Assembly: GCA_964447175.1 (NCBI GenBank)
Contig: CAYURP010000013.1
Coordinates: 1 to 61,049 of the forward strand
DNA length: 61,049 nt
Origin: CAYURP01 sp964447175
GTDB taxonomy: Bacteria; Zixibacteria; MSB-5A5; SM23-73-2
Direction of reading: 5' to 3'
In this document: positions 53,833 through 61,049 of the stretch, piece after piece
Layout of the letters: each line of letters opens with the position of its first letter
How positions within the stretch are numbered: the stretch's first letter is position 1
Translations under genes and position numbers: made by a program
The notes under the pieces: generated by a model
Seen by the model: the letters and a program-made list of their open reading frames with translations, nothing else
Told to the model about the DNA's origin: nothing
The model's database searches: none

Positions 53833-56800
53833 CTAATTAAAGCATGAGTACTGAGGCCTGGGGCCTCCTCTGAACAGGTAATTTACCAAATATACTGCAT
53901 CCGCTATAGTCACCAAACAATCACCATTCACATCAGACATATATAGGAAAACATCCTCCCCACCTTTGAAAAGGTAAATCACCATTGAAACCACGTCTGC
54001 TATGGTTACCTCACTATCTCTGTTAACATTACCACATTTAGCCGACTTCAGTGTCTGTTTCAGTCGATCCAATCCATTATTAGAGACAGCTATAGCCATT
54101 GAAACCTCAAAAGTATCACTGTTGAGTGTATGAGCAGGAATCTGAGCAGCGGTCATCAAACAGCTGTAATCTGCTGCTGAATCTGGGTCAGGTATTGAAT
54201 ATCCAGGATTGGATATGTGGTAGTAAAAATTGGAGTTTTCCCACCAGGGGTCCCATGTTCCATCAAATGAGGAATCATCTAACACATATCCGCCATAAGG
54301 TTGAGACAGTCCCTGCCAGAAACTATCACCTAAAGAAGGCTGCAAACATGCAACACCTGCAAAATAATCGTCGTATCCATAATCCTGAAGATAGATAAGA
54401 CAAAGTGTTGAATCGTATCCTGGATAGTTCCAGTTATTCAAGTCAGAAGGGCAATCAAAGTCCAGCGCTAATCCCAGATAACTCTCCGGAACCTCAGCGG
54501 GTGGAGAAAAATCAGGCCACCAGGAAGGCGGAGGGTTATGGTATAATCTGATCTGCTTGAGAATCAGGAATTCCTCTAAAGCTTCATAGAATTTCTCGCT
54601 GTAGAACATAAATTCCTTTGTTTCAACGATCCACGACCACCAATAGGGGTAACCTAAAATGGAACTGGGAATGAAGGGGAAAAATTTTGATGTGGTTATA
54701 ACAGTGTTTAACTCAGGAATCGTATCCACAACTATGCTGGTCTCCGGCAGAAAATAGTATTTGTCAAAGAGCCAGCGGGCAATTAGTGTGTCGTCTTGTG
54801 AATTTATAGTTCCTAGGTAAACTGAACCATCATAAAGCAGGTTTTCCTTATCGTGATGATGAAACAAGTAAATCCCCGCAGTATCATTTTTATTGCCTAA
54901 ATTGCCAACATTAGACTCAGAAACCCTGATGGACCCATACTCCTGACTGTTATCCAGGGCAATAAATTCCGGAGCATAGAACTGATCCGAGATTATCAAC
55001 TGAACTGGTATCCATACAGTGTCATTGCCAAACCCATCATTCGAAGCTATTCTTATACTATCTACCAACAAAGTCTCCTGGTAAGTTGTGGCATCAAATC
55101 TAACATCTATAGTATAGGGGCACCAACCCTCAGGAACGTCAAAAGATTCGCTCGTGATTTGTATCCAGCTGGCAGACGATGTAATACCACCTGTAAGGGT
55201 AGCATAACCATTATTTTTAAGTAGCAATGTGGTATCCACATAACTGTGATTCGGGATACCAATGTAAGGCCAGATATAACCCTCAGGAGTCCATGCTAAC
55301 TTAGCCACAAGTGGAGGAGTCCAGATAGGGTGCTTCAAATACATAATCGGATTCAGAGTCGTACCCCAATCCAGACCTGCCTTCTTGTCATTGATGTATT
55401 GAATATGCAGAAAATCATTTACATTTTTGGATATGGATGGAAAAATATCGCTTTCACATTCGCCAGCTTCGCATCCGGGAGAATGAGAGTTGGTAAGATT
55501 TATCGGGGTATCCCAGGTCAAGCCCGAATTGGTCGATACTGAGGCGTATATCTCCGAATTAGTGAATCCATTAGCTGCAATATCCCCTGTATCGAGCTGG
55601 GACCAAACACAATAAAGATGGTTATGATTCTCAGACAGTGTTCCTAAGCCTGCAGTGATATAACGCATCTGCTCAAAATACCACGAGTTGTAAGATTTCC
55701 AGTTAGCAGTAGCTATTAGATTGAATTTACCACAGGGAGTTTCGGTTATCTGGCTCCAATGCCACAAAGAAATATTATTCAAGTTATATTCACCAGTGAT
55801 TCTATTATTGTAGTAGGTGTGAAAGAAGATATGAAGGTTGTCATTATAATCATAAAGTGCAGAAAAATCCCAGCAAAGTCTCAAGGTATCATCATCGGTA
55901 AAATTGGTCAAATTCGTACGTTCAGGAATTCCATAATCTATCCAATCCTGACCGTTATTGGTAGATTCTATGTAAAGGACATCTATCTCGGAGGTGTCGG
56001 AAAGTCCTGACAACATCCCTCCGTAAACAATTGCAACCTTATCCGATACCGGCGAGCAGGCAACGATTTCGCCAGCCCACCACCACGCGAAACTATCAAA
56101 AACAGCAGGAGCTTGAGACGAGGGCATAAGGGAATCCGGAGGAATAATGTAAGTACCAATACCAGGAGATTCACAAATCAGATTAAAGCTGCTGGTGTCT
56201 TCGTAACATCTTATATAAGCCAGCGGACTAATAGATACCTCGTCAGTCATAGTGATGTGTATGTAACCTTTATTATCAATCACCCCATTAGGAAACATAC
56301 CATGTTTGAGCCCATCCGGGTGTATACCAGCTCCGGGCATGGAATCAGGAAGATCATAAATTCTGAACTGACCCATTCCTGGTCCCTGATCTATACCTAA
56401 GCTGGCATAAAATGGACTCGCCGTGTGGTGAAAAAATAATACTGCTCTTCCATCAGGAAGCAGATCAATCCAGGGATGGCCACAACGACAATCACCACAG
56501 ATGCAAACAGGAACCGAGCCCAACCATCCGCTGGAATCAAAATAATTATAATAAGTGAATCTGATATAATCGTTTCCTGGATATGTGTATGCCATCCAGG
56601 TAAAATGGGAAGCTTTTCTCAGGGTATCATAAGCCATCATATAAGCCGGGCTGAAATCCTGCTGAAAATCGTGCCAGATGGAATCGATAATCACTCCTGG
56701 TGAGGGGTAAGGCTTCTGGAATGTAGTTTTAATCTCACCTCTGTAAGGCGATAATCTGGAATCCGTCTCTGTGAACTTTTTCAGCTTTTCTATTTTGACT

Positions 56801-56895
56801 TCTTTTTCGGCTTTTTCCTGGCACCAAACGGGATTAATGCCCAAAACCAGGAAAAGGCTAAAGCTGACAACCAAACAAATTATTTTTCTAAGCAT
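53833..56895 (-). CDS. Large secreted protein with sialidase-like propeller and dockerin-like tag
   Basis: 1020 residues. A signal peptide (1-26, ending PVWCQ) is followed by about 500 residues with BNR-like features, for example NSGLTWDTPINLT and STNNGQDW, suggesting a six-bladed propeller of the sialidase fold. An Ig-like domain lies near 560-650. The C-terminus has two calcium-loop repeats, GNVNRDSEVTIADVVSMVIY and SDVNGDCLVTIADAVYLVNY. GGAGGGG precedes the ATG. A cysteine-rich patch, CICGDCRCG, near residue 131 is unusual. No catalytic assignment can be made, so an adhesive or glycan-binding role is as likely as hydrolysis. Confidence 0.85.
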   Translation of the reverse strand: MLRKIICLVVSFSLFLVLGINPVWCQEKAEKEVKIEKLKKFTETDSRLSPYRGEIKTTFQKPYPSPGVIIDSIWHDFQQDFSPAYMMAYDTLRKASHFTWMAYTYPGNDYIRFTYYNYFDSSGWLGSVPVCICGDCRCGHPWIDLLPDGRAVLFFHHTASPFYASLGIDQGPGMGQFRIYDLPDSMPGAGIHPDGLKHGMFPNGVIDNKGYIHITMTDEVSISPLAYIRCYEDTSSFNLICESPGIGTYIIPPDSLMPSSQAPAVFDSFAWWWAGEIVACSPVSDKVAIVYGGMLSGLSDTSEIDVLYIESTNNGQDWIDYGIPERTNLTNFTDDDTLRLCWDFSALYDYNDNLHIFFHTYYNNRITGEYNLNNISLWHWSQITETPCGKFNLIATANWKSYNSWYFEQMRYITAGLGTLSENHNHLYCVWSQLDTGDIAANGFTNSEIYASVSTNSGLTWDTPINLTNSHSPGCEAGECESDIFPSISKNVNDFLHIQYINDKKAGLDWGTTLNPIMYLKHPIWTPPLVAKLAWTPEGYIWPYIGIPNHSYVDTTLLLKNNGYATLTGGITSSASWIQITSESFDVPEGWCPYTIDVRFDATTYQETLLVDSIRIASNDGFGNDTVWIPVQLIISDQFYAPEFIALDNSQEYGSIRVSESNVGNLGNKNDTAGIYLFHHHDKENLLYDGSVYLGTINSQDDTLIARWLFDKYYFLPETSIVVDTIPELNTVITTSKFFPFIPSSILGYPYWWSWIVETKEFMFYSEKFYEALEEFLILKQIRLYHNPPPSWWPDFSPPAEVPESYLGLALDFDCPSDLNNWNYPGYDSTLCLIYLQDYGYDDYFAGVACLQPSLGDSFWQGLSQPYGGYVLDDSSFDGTWDPWWENSNFYYHISNPGYSIPDPDSAADYSCLMTAAQIPAHTLNSDTFEVSMAIAVSNNGLDRLKQTLKSAKCGNVNRDSEVTIADVVSMVIYLFKGGEDVFLYMSDVNGDCLVTIADAVYLVNYLFRGGPRPQYSCFN

Positions 56896-57145
56896 TTCCC
56901 CTCCAACTCTTTCCAGGTAACAATCGTAAACAATTATTATCCTTACACTTAAGAGTATTTAATTTCAGATTTTTCTGATTTATCCTCTAATAAAATATAA
57001 TCCAAAGAAACCTTTTTGTCAAGGACAAAACATGAGACAGTGAAAGCCAACTTATCTAAAATTCCAACGGATTTCTGAATTCGTGAATCTAAATGAAAAA
57101 CTTTTTTTGAAACATTTCATTAATATTATCATAAATTAGTCTGAG

Positions 57146-57364
57146 ATGAAAACTGAGATGAAAAGTAAAACCAAAGGCTGGCTTATAGGGGCAGCAGCTG
57201 CAATTATCGCCTGCATTCTTCAGGTGATAAGACTAATCAGATACCTTGGCAGATTGCCTGAGGACTGGTAAGGAATAGGACTTTATATCATTACAATCAT
57301 CGCATTTGGTTTAGCTGCTATCGGATTTCTCATCAGATGGAATAAAGAAAAGCCAAAAAAATAA
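57146..57364 (+). pseudogene. Small two-helix membrane protein gene with in-frame TAA
   Basis: A 72-codon frame encodes a Lys-rich N-terminus, a hydrophobic helix (about residues 13-30), a short charged linker, a second helix (46-64) and a Lys-rich end. The frame is cut by TAA at 57269-57271, between Trp41 and Gly43. UAA is not known to be recoded, so this is a nonsense mutation or an error. If intact it would be a small inner-membrane protein. I do not recognise the family. Confidence 0.45.
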
Positions 57365-57726
57365 GAATAGGCTTATTACTTTTTAATACTCCCGAGATTA
57401 TCTACTCCTATATCATTTTTTCTGCTTAAGGATCATTTCTCTAGGATCATCTGGAGATATTTTGACTTGAAATCTAACTTTCAATTCTTATATTACTCCT
57501 TAGAAGTTTTTTATATGTCAAAATCTTCATATAATATTTTTGCTATTTTTTTCTTCTATCTTGCTTTTTCAAATTTGATTTTGGCATTTTATCCTGAGTA
57601 TAGAGGGGAAAATTAAATATCTGGTAAGACTCAACCTAGATGAGATAAAAGAGTTAAAAATCAAAAACCTTTATACGTTCAAAGATGGAAAATTTGAGAA
57701 GCTGTGAATCAGGAGCGTTTTGGTAG
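57365..57726 (+). other. Spacer with a possible coding fragment
   Basis: The frame ending at 57706 reads about 34 codons with the character of a protein C-terminus (SIEGKIKYLVRLNLDEIKEL, then KNLYTFKDGKFEKL). It has no start and is preceded by stops. It may be the end of a lost gene. The rest is AT-rich. Confidence 0.3.
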
Positions 57727-58845
57727 ATGAAACTCTTAGATAGCTTTTGTAAGAAAAATCTTTTTCTGATTCTGATATACCTTTTCATCAATTTCCTGTT
57801 TGTTTACAAATACTCTGCCCGAATCACCAGCCTCTATCTTACCCTTTCCCTGCTCTATTCAGTAATTGTAGTGTTGGTGATCGGATTTATGTTACAAAAC
57901 AAGGAAAAGTTTCAGGGTTTGAACAAATCTACATTCTATTTCTTCATAGTTTTTCTGCTGGTGATTTTATATACAGCCGTAATGTTTCACATCGATCCTT
58001 TAAGCACCAGGGTGGGCCGGTACCCTGCACTTTATACCTTTATTCATAGACTTCTAAACGGAGATTTTCCTTATGTGCTGGGTCAAAATATTTCTGGATT
58101 TCCCTTTCTTTTTATACTTATTATCCCTTTTTATCTGATAGGAGATCTGGGCTTATTTCAAATCTTCAGTTTTGTAATTTTTTCAATCATCGTTCATGAA
58201 AAATATACACAGGAAAAAGTAAGCTATATTCCTTTATTACTATTAATTCTATCTCCAGCATTTTTGTATGAGGTTGTGGTGCGAAGCGAGTTATTCAGCA
58301 ATATGGTGCTGGTAGTTCTTCTATTTTATATCATGGAGAGGATCAAACCCGTAAAATCAACCAAAGTTTTGTTTCTTACAGGTATCCTGGCTGGTTTTTT
58401 GCTGTCAACTCGTGGCATCGTCTTACTACCATACCTTATCTTTTTCATATTTTACTTTAGAGGGGACATCAAATCCTTGATTTTCTTCGGGTTATCAGCA
58501 GCATTGGGGTTTTTGATAACATTCGTTCCGTTTCTGATCTGGAACAAAGAACTTTTTTTTGCTAACAATCCCCTTCTCATTCAACAATCATATATCCCAA
58601 ATTTGCTTCTGGCCATTTCAGTTTTACTCAGTATACTGGTAGCCATTTCAGTTGACTCTTTTAAGAAAATTTATCTTTCAATAACTACAGTGCTATTTGT
58701 GGTTGTGTTTTTATGTTTTATATTAGAAATCTCTCATATCTCTTTCAAGCAGGGAGTCTTTGTAAGTTTTGATATTTCCTATTTTTGTTTTTGCCTGCCC
58801 TATCTGCTCTTATCTTTCGAGTCAAGAAAAAACTCATCTCCGTAA
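57727..58845 (+). CDS. Polytopic membrane protein, possibly GT-C glycosyltransferase-like
   Basis: 372 residues with about ten hydrophobic helices over the whole length. Short loops carry charged patches, for example FHIDPLSTRVGRYPALYTF, which is reminiscent of the first external loop of GT-C mannosyltransferase-like proteins, but no firm Asp/Glu signature is seen. The gene is flanked by spacers and is not in an operon. GGAGCG lies 15 bases before the ATG. A role in lipid-linked sugar transfer is a guess from topology. Confidence 0.65.
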   Translation: MKLLDSFCKKNLFLILIYLFINFLFVYKYSARITSLYLTLSLLYSVIVVLVIGFMLQNKEKFQGLNKSTFYFFIVFLLVILYTAVMFHIDPLSTRVGRYPALYTFIHRLLNGDFPYVLGQNISGFPFLFILIIPFYLIGDLGLFQIFSFVIFSIIVHEKYTQEKVSYIPLLLLILSPAFLYEVVVRSELFSNMVLVVLLFYIMERIKPVKSTKVLFLTGILAGFLLSTRGIVLLPYLIFFIFYFRGDIKSLIFFGLSAALGFLITFVPFLIWNKELFFANNPLLIQQSYIPNLLLAISVLLSILVAISVDSFKKIYLSITTVLFVVVFLCFILEISHISFKQGVFVSFDISYFCFCLPYLLLSFESRKNSSP

Positions 58846-59147
58846 AGAAATGGGTATTGTAAGTGAATTTACAGTCTACAATTATCTCAGTAATTTTCGA
58901 TCATAAATCTTGTAAAATTTTGCATATGAGAAAATAAAAGGAGATTGCCATATTTATCTTTCTCATTGAATGTCAAAGAGTTAAGCGAAGCAGAAACCTT
59001 ATGAACAAAGGCAAGCTTTTTGCTGAAATATCTTTTTGAGACCATAAATGAAATGATTTAACTGAGATTTTAGGGTCGAAATTCAGGTTATCAAGAAGCT
59101 GTAAGAAGATTGAACAGAGTTTTTTCAAGAAAAATGGAAAAAAGTCC

Positions 59148-59175
59148 TTGACAAATTTTGAGTTAGCATTATATT
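59148..59175 (+). promoter_or_regulatory. Promoter of the DUF4114 surface protein gene
   Basis: TTGACA (59148-59153), 16 bases, TATATT (59170-59175). Transcription from about 59182 leaves a leader of roughly 240 bases before the ATG at 59423. Confidence 0.55.
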
Positions 59176-59177
59176 TC

Positions 59178-59260
59178 AAGTGTAAAAAAATAGGTTTTTT
59201 GCCCCTTCAAAAAAACCGAAATTTTTACAAAATATCACACTTAAATCACCTCTCGAGGTG
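59178..59260 (+). promoter_or_regulatory. Foldable leader region with 14-bp palindrome
   Basis: AAGTGT/ACACTT, GTAAAAA/TTTTTAC and GGTTTTTT/AAAAAACC nest into one long imperfect stem around GCCCCTTC (59178-59242). A perfect palindrome, CACCTCTCGAGGTG, follows at 59247-59260. It matches no riboswitch class I know. It may be an operator or a leader structure. Nothing else in 58846-59422 looks like a gene. Confidence 0.45.
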
Positions 59261-59422
59261 TATTTATTTTTAAGGACTTTCCTTTGAGGGGGAATCAATA
59301 CACAGGGACGTTTGAGAAGTGCAACTGGTAGGAAAATGAGTTGAGTTTGCGAGATTAGTTAATGCTAAACAAGAAAACAAAATCAGAAATCTACTTTTCA
59401 AATCCCAAACAAAGGAAAATCT

Positions 59423-61049
59423 ATGTATAGGTATCTTGTCCGCACTCTACACCAAAACAGTATCCTAACAACAATTCTCTTTGGATTATTCATCTTTGCT
59501 TTGACAGCATCTTCCTGGGGATCTAATGATGGAAGCCCAATAGCTGACAGTTTAAAGATATTTGCAGCAGGGGAACCTTCACTCCAGGATATTCTGGACA
59601 GCTTGGGATACAGTATCAATGTGGCAACTGATGAGACGGGAATCGAACTCTGGCCTGTGGTGGACTCCCAGTATATGGAAGTAATGTACGCTGAGGTTGC
59701 TGGCTATGCCCCCAAAACCGCTTCTGGATGGTATAAGAAACATTCTGCAAGCGATACCACCGTGATTTTCACTGGAGATAATGAACCGGGTGATACGGCT
59801 TATTTCTTTGTTACGGGAACCGATTCCATGGGGCTTTTCATTGATCCAGTTGAAAAACCGGTCTGGTATTCTGAGAAATCTATTTGTCAGGATATCGCAG
59901 ATCATGCCTGGATATTTCTGACTGGTAATCCTCATGAGTTCATAATCGGTTGGGAGGATATGCCAGAATCTGATTGGGATGCTGATTACCAGGATTTGGT
60001 GATCCTGTTTCGCCCTCCTGACCAGCCACCGATTTTAACGGTGCCTGATGATTTTGATACCTTCCTGTGTGAAGCGGACACAATCTGCTTTAATTCCATC
60101 ACAGCATTTGATCCCGATTACAACGATAGCGCAGTAATTACTAAAATTCAGGGACCAGGTGATTTCAATCCAGCAACTCATACCCTTTGTTTCTTACCTG
60201 CGAATAACGATTCAGTTTATGAATTCATTTTCAGAGCAACAGATATCGAGGGATTAACAGATGAAGATACTGTATATGTAACAGTGGATATCAATGAAAC
60301 CCCTGTGATCACTGCTCCAGATACGATCGAATACTACCTCTGTGACACATCAACTGTCTGTTTTGACATCACCTTGTACGACCCAGATGACGGTCTAAAT
60401 ATTTCGGTTAATCCTCCGGGTCAGTACAACTCTTCTGATTCATCCATCTGCTTCTTCGCGGACAGAGATACAACCTACGACTTTACTATCATTGCCACTG
60501 ATAATTGTGATGCATCGGATACAGCTCATACGGTTGCTATAATCCACTATGATGACCCCCCCTGGGTGACCTCTCCGGATACGGTAACTTTTGATCTCTG
60601 TAATCCGGATACAGTCTGTTTCCGCATCAACCTATCCGATCCTGATGATCACCTCACCGTCAATATTAGCCCAATTGGTTGGTTCGATACTTGTCAGTTT
60701 GCTTCAGGCGTATGTTTCTTCGCCCACAATGACACCACCTATAACTTCATGATAGTAGTCACTGATACCTGCGGCAGAGCGGATACGTCCTATACCACAG
60801 CAATAATTAACTATGGTCCAACGCCACAACTGATTTGTGCTGGTGATGAGTTAACCTGCGATAGCACCCTGGCTTCAGCCACAGTGACCTCAGATCCTTC
60901 TACTGGGGTTTCATATTTCTGGACTCCTGCTCCTGTTAGTGGTCAGGGAACTGCCCATACCCGGTATGATACACCAGGCACCAAAAAGGTTGTGGTTACC
61001 ATAGATGCTACTGGCTGCAAGGACTCCTGCGAGGCAGTTATCATCGAAC
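59423..61049 (+). CDS. Secreted DUF4114/Ig-repeat surface protein, cut by window end
   Basis: The frame is open from the ATG at 59423 to the end of the window (542 codons so far). AAAGGA precedes the start. A signal peptide (about residues 14-32) leads to an N-terminal domain ending in GWEDMPESDWDADYQDLV, the calcium-binding-like signature of DUF4114. Then come Ig-like repeats of roughly 80-90 residues beginning with VP/TAPDT-type strands and containing paired cysteine blocks such as DTVCFRINLSDPDDHL and GVCFFAHNDTTY. The last visible part resembles a PKD domain (ATVTSDPSTGVSYFWTPAP). It is probably a long cell-surface adhesin-like protein. The C-terminal anchor is outside the window. Confidence 0.88.
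   Translation, partial: MYRYLVRTLHQNSILTTILFGLFIFALTASSWGSNDGSPIADSLKIFAAGEPSLQDILDSLGYSINVATDETGIELWPVVDSQYMEVMYAEVAGYAPKTASGWYKKHSASDTTVIFTGDNEPGDTAYFFVTGTDSMGLFIDPVEKPVWYSEKSICQDIADHAWIFLTGNPHEFIIGWEDMPESDWDADYQDLVILFRPPDQPPILTVPDDFDTFLCEADTICFNSITAFDPDYNDSAVITKIQGPGDFNPATHTLCFLPANNDSVYEFIFRATDIEGLTDEDTVYVTVDINETPVITAPDTIEYYLCDTSTVCFDITLYDPDDGLNISVNPPGQYNSSDSSICFFADRDTTYDFTIIATDNCDASDTAHTVAIIHYDDPPWVTSPDTVTFDLCNPDTVCFRINLSDPDDHLTVNISPIGWFDTCQFASGVCFFAHNDTTYNFMIVVTDTCGRADTSYTTAIINYGPTPQLICAGDELTCDSTLASATVTSDPSTGVSYFWTPAPVSGQGTAHTRYDTPGTKKVVVTIDATGCKDSCEAVIIE

Noticed and set aside
57269..57271. Recoded stop codon in the small membrane protein gene
   Set aside because: The stop is UAA, for which no amino-acid insertion system like that for UGA or UAG is known, so nonsense mutation or error is preferred.

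Overview
The window looks like a draft-quality scaffold (one run of 100 N) from an uncultivated diderm bacterium. Signs of an outer membrane are the heptose genes rfaE1/rfaE2, a beta-barrel protein and large secreted surface proteins. Repeated C-terminal dockerin-like tags (pattern GDxNxDxxVTIxDxVYLxNYLF), a type IX-style C-terminal tail on a papain-like protease, split glycine decarboxylase genes and a GH57 branching enzyme suggest a candidate phylum near the FCB group, for example Zixibacteria. That placement is inference, not proof.

Layout. 0-8.2 kb: a CAT-anticodon tRNA, citryl-CoA lyase-like gene, a shortened FAD oxidase, a HEAT protein, two radical SAM genes (amrS and a PflA-like gene), then an AT-rich patch with a zinc-ribbon membrane protein, a trypsin-like protease and a symporter remnant. 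8.3-18 kb (minus strand): one long co-directional run from pepP through accB, pilT, accC, gcvH, gcvPA, a DUF2007 gene, a thioredoxin/TPR lipoprotein, gcvPB and a small zinc protein, closed by a terminator. 18-26 kb: rfaE2/rfaE1, a DUF3467 gene, GH57 branching enzyme, a gapped barrel gene and tldE/tldD. 26-46 kb: secreted proteins (beta-propeller, two gingipain-type proteases, C69 dipeptidase, papain-like protease) mixed with small metabolic genes, decayed genes and hairpin-rich spacers. 46-54 kb: a DUF1573-rhodanese-MauE redox operon, queT, then purD, purE, a GlmU-like transferase, galT and glgA. 54-61 kb: a large dockerin-tagged secreted protein, a broken small gene, a polytopic membrane protein and the start of a DUF4114 surface protein that runs off the end.

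Most notable observation. The thioredoxin/TPR gene in the glycine-cleavage run has an in-frame UGA exactly where the first active-site cysteine should be (UGA-Pro-Trp-Cys). A 6-bp stem with a 7-nt loop carrying GU lies 19 nt downstream, which fits the general description of bacterial SECIS elements. It is best read as a candidate selenoprotein, so the gene starts at 11603, not after the UGA.

Other structure not explained by genes: degenerate 7-bp tandem arrays in three intergenic regions, a dispersed family of hairpins often followed by CTAC, a 39-bp direct repeat made from the 3' end of tRNA-Gly flanking a 4.5-kb segment that holds only the papain-like protease, two promoters placed so that the mRNA should be nearly leaderless, and a C8 tract that splits one gingipain-type gene.
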